In this document: positions 35,925 to 44,717 of the stretch, piece by piece
Numbering within the stretch: position 1 is the first letter of the stretch
How the letters are laid out: each line of letters starts with the position of its first letter
NCBI GenBank assembly: GCA_905214495.1
Contig: CAJMLW010000007.1
Span: forward strand, 14,893-78,892
DNA: 64,000 bases
Origin: an uncultured bacterium
GTDB lineage: Bacteria > Bacillota > Negativicutes > Veillonellales > Veillonellaceae
Direction of reading: 5' to 3'
The notes under the pieces: generated by a model
The model's database searches: none
What the model saw: only the letters and a program-made list of their open reading frames with translations
Told to the model about the DNA's origin: nothing
Translations under genes and position numbers: made by a program

Positions 35925-36090
35925 AAGATTGAGCAGGCTTTCTGACTTTTGATTCATCACAATATTTCAGCCTTCCCAGTTTCCCAGTGACACTAATACG
36001 AAATATTACTCCTCATTACAGCTATTTGCATAGTATAGGATTTGCACCCATTTTCCTCTTTTACGCTCGGTAGAACCGACACTCAGTTTA
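35925..36090 (-). promoter_or_regulatory. Cobalamin (B12) riboswitch aptamer
   Basis: Read on the minus strand, the conserved blocks appear in order: GGTGCAAATCC (36049-36038 region), GCTGTAATGAGGAG, GTCACTG, GGGAAGG, and the B12 box AAGTCAGAAAGCCTGCTC (about 35950-35930). This order and spacing match the AdoCbl-type riboswitch. With cobalamin bound, transcription should stop at the terminator at 35861-35890, so the ABC transporter is expressed when cobalamin is scarce. Confidence 0.9.
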
Positions 36091-36352
36091 TTCACTTTTA
36101 TTAATTATAAATATACTATATTTATAATTCTCTAACAATACATATACCCCCTAATGTATTTCAGTTGACCAATCATAATTATTCACAAAATCAATATTCA
36201 TTATCATTTACACGCATTACTTCGTATATTCTGCCCCATTTCTTGAAATAAACACTTTATTTACTTATCTTTTCTGTATATAACCGTATATATTTACATC
36301 TATATTTTAATTATATTTACATATAAAACATTTTGCTATGCATATAACCAAA
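36091..36352. other. AT-rich spacer upstream of the cobalamin riboswitch
   Basis: This stretch must hold the promoter of the riboswitch-controlled operon. Several AT-rich hexamers are present but none is clearly better than the rest. No reading frame is supported. Confidence 0.4.
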
Positions 36353-36384
36353 AGAGGCTGTTACCGAAGTAACAGCCTCTATAA
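36353..36384 (-). terminator. Terminator of the APC transporter gene
   Basis: The hairpin AGAGGCTGTTAC-CGAA-GTAACAGCCTCT is followed on the minus strand by TTTTGG. Confidence 0.8.
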
Positions 36385-36401
36385 AACGAGAGAATATTCA
36401 A

Positions 36402-37733
36402 TTAATCGATACTTTGTTGGAATCGTTGTGCACGATACGCTAACCAACCTTTGCGTATCATATAAATACCAATACCAATAGTTACTGCAACAGCACTACC
36501 GAGCATGGCATCAACACCGCACGCATATACGGCGTATGAACAGTATAAAACACCTGCAGCAGCAACAAAATAGAAACGCTCAATACGACGTTTTTCCAAT
36601 CCAGACATGTGCATCATAGTTGGTACTGCAATAATGCAGAGAATATAAGGCACTACATTAGTTACAACTGCAAGGTTTACCAATGTTTCGAATTGATTAC
36701 GTAAGGAATCATTAGCTGTGAACAATGTAAGAATTGTTTCAATCGCTAATAAGATAAATACGCCACGTACAGGTGCATCTTTGCTATTTACACGAGCAAA
36801 CACCTTAGGGAAATAACCTGCCTCTGCTGCATTCTTGAATACGCGAGACAATGTAAATTGCCAGCAAAGTAAAGCACCACAGCAAGAGATAATCATGAGC
36901 GCCATGATGACATTTGCAATTGTGTCATTGAACATATATGCAAATGTAAGTCCAAATGGTGCATTGGAATTTAGTAATTCTGTGTTAGGCACGATACCGG
37001 CCATAACATTCGTGGACAAGATGTAAATCACCGCCACTGCTAATGTACCTGCAAATGTTGCAATTGGCACGTTTTTCTTTGGATTTTCTACAGCATCTGC
37101 ATTTGCTGCTGCAGATTCAAACCCTAGGAATCCCCACAAGGTTAAAGCAATGGATTGTTTAATTGCTTCAAAGAACGGCAAGTCGTTTGGATTCCATGCC
37201 GCCAAATACGTATCTGAGCTAAACCAAAACCAACCGATTGTACCAATCAGTAATACTGGCACAATACAGCCCCAAATAGTAATATTGCTGAGCTGACCTG
37301 TAAAGCGATTTCCTCTAAAGTTCAAAATCGCTGCAAACCATAACAAGACAATCGTTACTTGACTTGTTTGCGTTGCATTTAGATCAACACCAAAGAATTC
37401 TGAGCCATAGCCAACTGCAGAAACTGCAATCGCTATATTAGCAATGATGAGAGATATGCTGTAAGCATAACTCGCCATAAAATGTCCAGTCTTACCGAAG
37501 CGGTGTTCAGCATAACCGCCCATGCCTCCTTTAATTTGGGAGAACATACCCGCTTGAGCAAAAATATACGCTAGTAAAAGCGCACCCACAGCTGTCACGA
37601 GCCAAGATAAAACTGAAATAGTACCAACTTGAGCCAAATTAGTTGGTAACATAATGATCCCAGCTCCTAGCATATTGGCTGCTACCATTGTGGTTAGCTG
37701 GAATACAGACATTTTTTTAGCGGTGGTTTTCAT
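36402..37733 (-). CDS. APC-family amino acid/polyamine transporter (PotE-like)
   Basis: The 443-residue inner-membrane transporter has about 12 helices and the APC opening TTMVAANMLGAGIIMLP, where the glycine-rich turn of helix 1 binds the substrate. A second family segment is GFLGFESAAANADAVENPKKNVP. Similarity in feel is closest to PotE-type putrescine/ornithine exchangers. However, no ornithine decarboxylase gene lies next to it, so lysine, ornithine or another amino acid is equally possible. Confidence 0.88.
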   Translation of the reverse strand: MKTTAKKMSVFQLTTMVAANMLGAGIIMLPTNLAQVGTISVLSWLVTAVGALLLAYIFAQAGMFSQIKGGMGGYAEHRFGKTGHFMASYAYSISLIIANIAIAVSAVGYGSEFFGVDLNATQTSQVTIVLLWFAAILNFRGNRFTGQLSNITIWGCIVPVLLIGTIGWFWFSSDTYLAAWNPNDLPFFEAIKQSIALTLWGFLGFESAAANADAVENPKKNVPIATFAGTLAVAVIYILSTNVMAGIVPNTELLNSNAPFGLTFAYMFNDTIANVIMALMIISCCGALLCWQFTLSRVFKNAAEAGYFPKVFARVNSKDAPVRGVFILLAIETILTLFTANDSLRNQFETLVNLAVVTNVVPYILCIIAVPTMMHMSGLEKRRIERFYFVAAAGVLYCSYAVYACGVDAMLGSAVAVTIGIGIYMIRKGWLAYRAQRFQQSID

Positions 37734-38104
37734 GTATCAATCCCCTTTCGTAAGGTGAATTTTTTCTCGTCCATAATTCACGTAAATATATTAAAACCGC
37801 TAAGTACATTCAGTTCCTGCTGTAATGGCCGGGAATGTGAAGGTACCGTTTTTTATTTGTTTTTCGAATTAATAATAACACCATAGGTAGTAAATTAAAA
37901 GTATTTTATTAGTGGACAAAGTATATTACACGAATTGAATAAAAACATAGAAATTATATATTATTTTTGATTAGAAACGATATGATGAATGTAAGAGTAT
38001 CATTTTCTTTTAGTTTAATCAATTAAATGTGTGAAAAATCACTATCTATTCAGGTTATAGTGTCGTGCTACAAGACCATTATCTATCGCGAGTCCACCTA
38101 ATAT
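37734..38104. other. Intergenic region upstream of the APC transporter
   Basis: About 370 AT-rich bases hold the transporter's leader. GTGAATT (37757-37763) and AATTCAC (37779-37785) form a hairpin close to the start codon. ACATTC and GAATGT around 37808-37842 could form another. No reading frame is supported and no known riboswitch is recognised. Confidence 0.4.
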
Positions 38105-38144
38105 AGACAAAAAATTGGCACCACCTAATGGTGGTGCCAATTTT
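38105..38144 (-). terminator. Terminator of the argGH operon
   Basis: A 15-bp perfect stem AAAATTGGCACCACC/GGTGGTGCCAATTTT with a TAAT loop is followed on the minus strand by a run of six T residues. Confidence 0.9.
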
Positions 38145-38184
38145 ATAAACTATGAAACCATCTGTGATTCTAACAACGAAAGGA

Positions 38185-39612
38185 TTACTCTTGTACAGAG
38201 TTTACGATAGATTTCCAGCTATCGATTTGTGCTTCTTCGTTAGCAATGATTCGCTTACCATTATTACGTTGTCTTTCCACACACTCTGGTGCCGTACCAG
38301 AATAGTTGTTACGACCTGCTACACAAGCTTCAATAGAAATAGCATCTAGAATATCCGCATCAAAATGTGGAGAAATCGCTTTGAAGTCATCTACGGATAA
38401 GTCGAGCAATACGCAACCTTTTTCGATACAATGATGTACAGCATTGCCTACAATTTCATGAGCTTCACGGAATGGAACGCCTTTTTTCGCAAGATAATCT
38501 GCCATATCTGTGGCGTTGGAGAAATCGTTATCGAGGACCGCTTTCATATGTGCCCCATTAACCTTCATACCACGAATCATCGCTGCATTGATGGACAATG
38601 CAAAGTGTACCGTATCAATAGCATCAAAAATACCCTCTTTATCCTCTTGCATATCTTTATTGTATGTAAGTGGCAAACCTTTCAATGTTGTCAAAAGGCC
38701 TAACAAATGACCATAGGTACGACCTGTTTTACCACGAACGAGTTCGCATACGTCAGGGTTTTTCTTTTGTGGCATGATGCTAGAGCCTGTGCAATGCGCA
38801 TCATCAAGTTCAATAAAATTAAATTCATTGGAGGACCACAAAATGAGTTCTTCACTGAGGCGGCTCAAATGCATCATCACAAGAGATGCGAAGGACAAGA
38901 ATTCTACAACGTAGTCACGGTCGGATACAGCATCCATGCTGTTCTCGTAAATACGAGAGAACCCCAATAATTCTTGCGTATATGTTTGATCAATACCATA
39001 GGTAGAGCCAGCTAACGCACCAGCCCCCAGCGGCATGATGTCCGCATGTTTAAATACCATCAATAGACGATCAAAGTCGCGTTCTAGCATAGAAAAATAC
39101 GCCATCATATGATGACTAAAGAGTACAGGTTGAGCCCGTTGTAAATGGGTATACCCAGGCATGATAACATCACTGTATTTCTCGGCAGTTTCAATAAGAG
39201 CCTTTTGCATATCTACGATGAGCTCGCCCATTTCGATAACGGCTTTACGCACGTACATGTGCAAATCGACAGCACATTGGTCATTACGGCTACGGCCTGT
39301 ATGTAAACGACCACCGGCTTCACCGATATCATCAGTTAAACGCTTTTCAATATTCATATGAATATCTTCAAGAGCAACGGAAAACGGAAACTCCCCTTTA
39401 TCGATTTGACCCTTAATTTTAGTTAAGCCTGCTACGATAGCATCGCAGTCCTCTTGAGAGATAATATTTTGTTTTGCAAGCATAGTTGCATGGGCTTTAC
39501 TGCCCGCAATATCTTCGGCGTACATTCTAGCGTCAAAAGCGATAGAGGATGTAAAATCCTCTACCGCTTTATCTGTGCCTTTTGTGAAACGCCCGCCCCA
39601 CAATTTAGCCAT
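38185..39612 (-). CDS. argH: Argininosuccinate lyase
   Basis: The enzyme cleaves argininosuccinate to arginine and fumarate, the last step of arginine synthesis. The 475-residue product has the superfamily signature GSSIMPQKKNPD, the early GRFTKGTDKAVEDF and the histidine-bearing TGRSRNDQ segment. Its ATG overlaps the argG stop by one base. The fumarate it releases can enter the same pool used by the fumarase at the left edge. Confidence 0.97.
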   Translation of the reverse strand: MAKLWGGRFTKGTDKAVEDFTSSIAFDARMYAEDIAGSKAHATMLAKQNIISQEDCDAIVAGLTKIKGQIDKGEFPFSVALEDIHMNIEKRLTDDIGEAGGRLHTGRSRNDQCAVDLHMYVRKAVIEMGELIVDMQKALIETAEKYSDVIMPGYTHLQRAQPVLFSHHMMAYFSMLERDFDRLLMVFKHADIMPLGAGALAGSTYGIDQTYTQELLGFSRIYENSMDAVSDRDYVVEFLSFASLVMMHLSRLSEELILWSSNEFNFIELDDAHCTGSSIMPQKKNPDVCELVRGKTGRTYGHLLGLLTTLKGLPLTYNKDMQEDKEGIFDAIDTVHFALSINAAMIRGMKVNGAHMKAVLDNDFSNATDMADYLAKKGVPFREAHEIVGNAVHHCIEKGCVLLDLSVDDFKAISPHFDADILDAISIEACVAGRNNYSGTAPECVERQRNNGKRIIANEEAQIDSWKSIVNSVQE

Positions 39613-40823
39613 TATTTACCTGCCTTTTCTTTCATTAAAGCATTAATTTTGAGAGGTAATCCGAACAAGTTGATGAAACCTGCTGCATCAGCTTGGTTGT
39701 ATACATCGTCTTCTTCGAATGTTACGAAATCTTCACTGTACAAGGAATATGGTGAAGTTGCACCAGCGGAGATAATATTACCTTTGTACAATTTAAGTTT
39801 TACATCACCAGTTACAGTTTTTTGAGTTTCATCAACGAATGCTTGTAACGCGTTCATCAATGGTGCGAACCACATGCCATCATATACGAGTTCAGCGTAT
39901 TTGTTAGCAATAAGTTCTTTGTAGTGGTATGTTGCTCTGTCGAGGCAAAGGTATTCAAGTTCTCTATGAGCATACATGATAATAGATCCACCTGGGTTTT
40001 CATAAACGCCACGAGATTTCATACCAACCAATCTATTTTCAACGATATCTACAACGCCTACACCATAGTGTGCGCCAATTTCGTTAAGTTTTTCCAATAA
40101 TTGTAATGGAGTACCTTCTTGACCATCAACGGCTACCGGTACGCCTTCTTTGAAAGTTACAGTTACATAACCAGCTTCATCAGGGGCTTGTTCAGGTGTA
40201 TGTGTTACTAAATATACATCATCTTTAGGAGCATTTGCTGGATTTTCAAGATCCCCACCTTCATGGGATAAATGCCATACGTTTTGGTCCATGGAGTATG
40301 GATGAGATTTAGTAGCTACAACTGGAATGTCATGCTTAGCAGCGTATTCCATGCAGTCTGTTCTGGATTTCAAATCCCATTCTCTCCAAGGAGCGATGAT
40401 TTTCATATTAGGAGCCAATGCTTTAATAGCCAATTCGAAACGAACTTGGTCATTACCTTTACCAGTCGCACCGTGAGCGATAGCATCAGCACCTTCTTTT
40501 TTAGCGATATCTACAAGAATTTTGCCAATCAAAGGGCGAGCAAAGGATGTACCTAATAAATATTTACCTTCGTAAACAGCACCAGCTTTTACAGTTGGCC
40601 ATACATAATCTTTTACGAAATCTTCTTTAGCATCAACGATATATGCTTTAGATGCACCGGATTTGATTGCTTTTTTCTCAACCGCATCATAATCCTCAGG
40701 TTGGCCTAAGTCTACGCATACAGCGATAACTTCAGCGCCATAGTTTTCTTTTAACCAAGGAATGATAACGGATGTGTCTAAACCACCAGAATATGCGAGT
40801 ACTACTTTATTTGCTTTACCCAT
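39612..40823 (-). CDS. argG: Argininosuccinate synthase
   Basis: The enzyme joins citrulline and aspartate using ATP. The 403-residue product has the N-type ATP pyrophosphatase loop LAYSGGLDTSV near residue 9, ATGKGNDQVRFE in the middle and the segment SLYSEDFVTFE near the end. It is first in the argGH operon. Two palindromes upstream resemble ArgR operators. Confidence 0.98.
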   Translation of the reverse strand: MGKANKVVLAYSGGLDTSVIIPWLKENYGAEVIAVCVDLGQPEDYDAVEKKAIKSGASKAYIVDAKEDFVKDYVWPTVKAGAVYEGKYLLGTSFARPLIGKILVDIAKKEGADAIAHGATGKGNDQVRFELAIKALAPNMKIIAPWREWDLKSRTDCMEYAAKHDIPVVATKSHPYSMDQNVWHLSHEGGDLENPANAPKDDVYLVTHTPEQAPDEAGYVTVTFKEGVPVAVDGQEGTPLQLLEKLNEIGAHYGVGVVDIVENRLVGMKSRGVYENPGGSIIMYAHRELEYLCLDRATYHYKELIANKYAELVYDGMWFAPLMNALQAFVDETQKTVTGDVKLKLYKGNIISAGATSPYSLYSEDFVTFEEDDVYNQADAAGFINLFGLPLKINALMKEKAGK

Positions 40824-40852
40824 GATAACACCTCATAAACTAAATTATAATA

Positions 40853-40901
40853 GGTATGATTCATACCATTTATTATTATACTACGAATTCATTATGAATT
40901 C
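40853..40901 (-). promoter_or_regulatory. Two palindromes resembling ArgR operators, with a promoter
   Basis: GGTATGATTCATACC (40853-40867) and GAATTCATTATGAATTC (40885-40901) are near-perfect palindromes containing the GAAT/ATTC core of ARG boxes. A minus-strand TATAAT lies between them (about 40876-40881). Repression by arginine through ArgR is likely, although the argR gene itself is not in this window. Confidence 0.55.
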
Positions 40902-41014
40902 TTCATGTCTTATCGACTACAATTGTTAGTATATCACTGCATATTTATAAATACAAGAAGAAATTTTATTCAATTATATAATATATTTCGTTTACGAATA
41001 ATATATATAAATAA

Positions 41015-41056
41015 AAACAATCATGATGCGAGTACGTATAGCACCATGATTGTTTT
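41015..41056 (-). terminator. Terminator of the peptidoglycan glycosyltransferase gene
   Basis: The stem AAAACAATCATG/CATGATTGTTTT, extended by TGC/GCA, is followed on the minus strand by TTTTTATTT. Confidence 0.8.
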
Positions 41057-41083
41057 CTATGTAGTGTCATATTAAAGGATATA

Positions 41084-41884
41084 TTATTCTATACCAAGTT
41101 CTTGTTTATATGCATAATCTGCCTCAGCTTGAGATATCATGCCTTGATCTACCATTTGCGCAAGAACTAATTTTTGTCGAGCTTTTGCTCCTTTGTAGTT
41201 TTCATAAGGGTCCAAATAGGATGGTGCATTTGGCAAAGCGGCTAGCATTGCACATTGGCCTAAGGTCAAACGACTAGGACTGGTACCAAAGTACCCTTCG
41301 GCAGCCTCTTTTATACCATAATAGTTATGTCCATAATAGACCGTATTCAAATACATAGTTAAAATTTCATCTTTACTATAGTAATGCTCCATCTCTACTG
41401 CTAGAATAGCTTCCTCCGCTTTACGCGACATCGTCCGTTTCGACGACAGAAATAGATTTTTTACTAATTGTTGTGTGATAGTACTACCACCCTCGACAGT
41501 TTCACCAGCAACACTATTAACATAAAAAGCACGTGTTATACCGAGCACATCAATAGCACCATGCTTGTAATAGCGTTTATCTTCAATGGCCACAAGAGCA
41601 CGTTTCACATTGTCTGGAATGCTTTCAGATTTCACCCATTTATCCCTTGGCACACGTTGATGGAGCGCGGCTTCAACCTTTTCTCGGAAGGTAAAAATAC
41701 GATGTAGTCGTTCCCACCGACTTAATGTATCTTCATTTTCTTCAATTGTCTGTTCTACAGTTGTATGAGCCTTACTAACGCGATTTGATCCTTGATAGCT
41801 TTGATATGTATCATACGCATATATAGCCCCTAACACGATACAAATAATAAGAACTAATCGGCGCACTATTCGAAATATAAACAT
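41084..41884 (-). CDS. Monofunctional peptidoglycan glycosyltransferase (GT51)
   Basis: The enzyme polymerises lipid II into glycan strands at the outer face of the inner membrane. The 266-residue product has one N-terminal membrane helix (residues about 7-25) and a GT51 domain only. The catalytic Glu101 lies in VAIEDKRYYKHGAID, followed by GGSTITQQLVKN, the second glutamate region KDEILTMYLN and GYFGTSPSRLTLGQ. No transpeptidase domain follows, so it is not a class A penicillin-binding protein. Confidence 0.94.
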   Translation of the reverse strand: MFIFRIVRRLVLIICIVLGAIYAYDTYQSYQGSNRVSKAHTTVEQTIEENEDTLSRWERLHRIFTFREKVEAALHQRVPRDKWVKSESIPDNVKRALVAIEDKRYYKHGAIDVLGITRAFYVNSVAGETVEGGSTITQQLVKNLFLSSKRTMSRKAEEAILAVEMEHYYSKDEILTMYLNTVYYGHNYYGIKEAAEGYFGTSPSRLTLGQCAMLAALPNAPSYLDPYENYKGAKARQKLVLAQMVDQGMISQAEADYAYKQELGIE

Positions 41885-42086
41885 AGATTCACCTATATCT
41901 ACCTTACAGCAGACTTCTAAGTATATAAACTTTCACAAATAACATCCCTATAATACAACCATCATATATTGATTGTATTGTATCATAAGTTATCTAATTT
42001 TAGCATACTTGTATATATTGTATTTGTTAACCATATTGTCGTATAATAGATAAGATGATGAAGCATGCCCAAATTGGAGGAGTATT

Positions 42087-42365
42087 ATGAAACAGTGTAT
42101 GGATTCAGACAATCTACATCGTCGATTGCGTAAAATTTTAGGTCAAGTGCAAGCTATTGATCGAATGATTGAAGAAGACATTCCTTGTGAAGATGTACTA
42201 GCCCAAATCAATGCAGCCAAATCCGCGTTGCATAAGGTTGGCCAAGTGGTCCTCGAAGGACATATCAACCATTGTGTACGCGATGGTATACAACATGGTG
42301 ATGTAGATAAAACAATTAATGACTTTACAGTTGCTGTAGAGCGCTTTGCCAATATGGGAAAATAA
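42087..42365 (+). CDS. CsoR/FrmR-family metal-sensing repressor
   Basis: This 92-residue all-helical DNA-binding protein has Cys34, His59 and Cys63. The spacing (25 and 4 residues) equals that of the copper site in CsoR, so copper(I) sensing is plausible. The family opening RRLRKILGQVQAIDRMIEED is clear. No copper pump or chaperone gene is next to it. GGAGG lies before the ATG. An unpaired CsoR relative could also sense another metal or a sulfur species. Confidence 0.92.
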   Translation: MKQCMDSDNLHRRLRKILGQVQAIDRMIEEDIPCEDVLAQINAAKSALHKVGQVVLEGHINHCVRDGIQHGDVDKTINDFTVAVERFANMGK

Positions 42366-42405
42366 AAAGAGGCAATATCCTAATGATTAGGGTATTGCCT
42401 CTTTT
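42366..42405. terminator. Bidirectional terminator between the CsoR-family gene and ptsH
   Basis: A stem of about 15 bp (AAAAGAGGCAATATCC with GGTATTGCCTCTTTT) with A and T runs lies between two convergent genes. Confidence 0.85.
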
Positions 42406-42410
42406 GCGTA

Positions 42411-42671
42411 TTAGTCGTGGTTCGTTGTTAAGAACTCGCTAAGTGCTGCTAATGCATCATCTTCATCAGTACCATCAGCCGTTAATACTACGGATGTGCC
42501 TTTTGTTGCACCCAATGTTAATACAGTCAAAATAGATTTAGCATCTGCGGTTTTACCATTTGCTGCGATTGTCAATTTGGACGCGAATTTTGCAGCCAAT
42601 TGTGTAAATGCAGTTGCAGGACGAGCATGTAAACCAGATTCGTTTGTGATTTCTACTATTACTTCTTTCAT
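42411..42671 (-). CDS. ptsH: Phosphocarrier protein HPr
   Basis: HPr carries phosphate from enzyme I to the sugar-specific PTS enzymes. The 86-residue product has the phosphorylated His15 in SGLHARPA and the regulatory Ser46 in KSIL, so control by an HPr kinase is possible. The gene follows ptsI on the same strand after about 115 bases. The fructose PTS lies divergently a few kilobases away. Confidence 0.97.
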   Translation of the reverse strand: MKEVIVEITNESGLHARPATAFTQLAAKFASKLTIAANGKTADAKSILTVLTLGATKGTSVVLTADGTDEDDALAALSEFLTTNHD

Positions 42672-42785
42672 GAGTTACCTCTTTCTACGGAGCGCACAAA
42701 AACGCCTAATATCTTTGCTATTAATATAGGTATTGTATCAGTTTACCCCTATCAAATTCAAGTTTGTTTTTATGAAAGCTATAGT

Positions 42786-44513
42786 CTATGCCAAACCTTT
42801 TTCAGCGAGCAATGATTTTGCATAGGCCGTAATTTCTTCAGCTGTATCCATAGTCAATGCTTTTTGAGCAAATTCTTCACATTCTGCCTTTGTAACAGAG
42901 CGCAAAATATTTTTAATCAATGGAATAGATGACGCAGTCATAGAGAATTCATCAAGTCCTAAGCCCAATAAAATCATAGTTGCAACTGGATCACCAGCTA
43001 ACTCACCACACATACCTGTAAATTTACCTTGTTCGTGACTTGAATCAATCACATGTTTGATGAGGCGCAATACAGCTGGATGCAATGGTTGATATAAATT
43101 GCCGATGGCCTCATTCATACGGTCAACCGCCAACGTGTATTGGCAAAGATCATTGGTACCGATACTAAAGAAATCTACATATTTAGCCAAAATTGGAGAA
43201 ATAACGGCTGCCGCAGGCACCTCAATCATGATACCTACTTTGATATCTTTATTGAAAGCTACTCCTTCAGCTATTAATTCATCCTTACATTCAGTAAGCA
43301 TTGCATTTGCTGCTTTAACCTCTTCTACGGATGCAATCATAGGATACATGATGTGAATATCGCCAAACGCACTAGCCCGAAGGAGTGCACGCAACTGGAC
43401 CTTAAAAATGTCCGGACGGTTCAAGGAAATACGAATGGCACGATACCCGAGGAATGGATTCATTTCTTCAGGTAGATCTAGGCATTTTAATTCCTTATCA
43501 CCGCCGATATCCATGGTACGGATGATGACAGGTTGGCCCTTCATACTTTCTGCTACTTGTTTATATTGTTCAAATTGCACCTCTTCGGTTGGCAATTCAT
43601 CATTTTCCATGTAAAGGAATTCTGTGCGATATAAGCCAATACCTTGGGCCCCCATGGTCAACGCATGGTCCGCATCCTTAGATTTACCAATATTGCCGAA
43701 TAAGTCAACATGGTGACCATCTTTTGTAACGGCTTCTAAATTAGCAGAGTCCTTTAAACGTTTCAACTCGTCTTGGAAATCTGCAGCTTCTTTTGTATAA
43801 CGTTCCCACTCTTCATCGGATGGTTCCGTAATAACTTCACCATCAGTGCCAAGTACAACAGCACGCACATCGTCAGTAAAGCTTTCAATATCACCAACGC
43901 CCATAACGGCAGGAATTTCTAAGGTACGTGCCATGATAGCCGCATGAGATGTCGGACCACCAGCAGCTGTTACGATACCTTTTACAACATTTTTATCTAG
44001 TGAAGCCGTATCAGATGGAGCCAAATCGTGAGCCACGATGATAACCTCGCCTGAAATATGAGATAAACCGCGAGGGTTCATGCCAAGCATGTTCCGCATC
44101 AAACGATCGCCAATATCTTTAATATCCGCACCACGTTCACGCATATATGGATCATCCATGCCGATGAAAATAGCCGCAAAGGTTTCTATCGTTTGCGCCG
44201 TAGCAGCTACGACGTTCATTTTTGAATTTTCTACAAGGGACTTGATACCATCAGACAAGGATGGGTCTTGTGCGATTTGCATATGAGCTTCAAAAATAGC
44301 AGCCTCATCTGCCCCCATATCAACCAATGCTTTTTGACGAATCGTATCTAATTGTTTAAGGGTTGCAGCCATAGCGCTAGCAAATTTGCCAATTTCAGCC
44401 TCTACTTGGTCATCAGTTACCTCATAATCAGGTATCACGATTTCTTCTTGTATATATTTGTACACATTGCCAACAGCAACGCCTCGAGATCCAGAAATCC
44501 CTTGAATTCGCAT
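42786..44513 (-). CDS. ptsI: PTS enzyme I (phosphoenolpyruvate-protein phosphotransferase)
   Basis: The cytosolic enzyme takes phosphate from phosphoenolpyruvate and passes it to HPr. The 575-residue product has the active His190 in GGPTSHAAIMART, the PEP-binding segment RTEFLYM and the late DFFSIGTNDLCQYTLAVDR and GMCGELAGDP motifs. It precedes ptsH, the reverse of the usual ptsHI order. The unusual order may reflect a rearranged operon. Confidence 0.98.
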   Translation of the reverse strand: MRIQGISGSRGVAVGNVYKYIQEEIVIPDYEVTDDQVEAEIGKFASAMAATLKQLDTIRQKALVDMGADEAAIFEAHMQIAQDPSLSDGIKSLVENSKMNVVAATAQTIETFAAIFIGMDDPYMRERGADIKDIGDRLMRNMLGMNPRGLSHISGEVIIVAHDLAPSDTASLDKNVVKGIVTAAGGPTSHAAIMARTLEIPAVMGVGDIESFTDDVRAVVLGTDGEVITEPSDEEWERYTKEAADFQDELKRLKDSANLEAVTKDGHHVDLFGNIGKSKDADHALTMGAQGIGLYRTEFLYMENDELPTEEVQFEQYKQVAESMKGQPVIIRTMDIGGDKELKCLDLPEEMNPFLGYRAIRISLNRPDIFKVQLRALLRASAFGDIHIMYPMIASVEEVKAANAMLTECKDELIAEGVAFNKDIKVGIMIEVPAAAVISPILAKYVDFFSIGTNDLCQYTLAVDRMNEAIGNLYQPLHPAVLRLIKHVIDSSHEQGKFTGMCGELAGDPVATMILLGLGLDEFSMTASSIPLIKNILRSVTKAECEEFAQKALTMDTAEEITAYAKSLLAEKGLA

Positions 44514-44601
44514 ATGTGCTCCTCTTTCTATCTTATAAACTACTTTACATTATATTCTAACATTTTTGCATTGAACAATAAAGAGAGACCCTATTCTGTG
44601 A

Positions 44602-44663
44602 TATAATGTTATATTATATATAATTAACCGTAGACTTTCACGAGTATCATAGTGAAAGTCTAC
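44602..44663 (+). promoter_or_regulatory. Promoter and leader hairpin of dapF
   Basis: TATAAT at 44602-44607 with TGA just before it forms an extended -10 element. A perfect 12-bp stem, GTAGACTTTCAC (44630-44641) and GTGAAAGTCTAC (44652-44663), with a 10-base loop then lies inside the expected dapF leader. It has no T run, so it is not an ordinary terminator. Confidence 0.6.
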
Positions 44664-44717
44664 TCTATTGTAAGGAATAGTCGCATTTATCTAGTGTGAC
44701 ATCGAATAGGAGTATGT

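Noticed and set aside
36402..37733. Specific naming as PotE putrescine/ornithine antiporter
   Set aside because: The neighbouring ornithine decarboxylase gene expected with PotE is absent, so only the APC-family level is supported.
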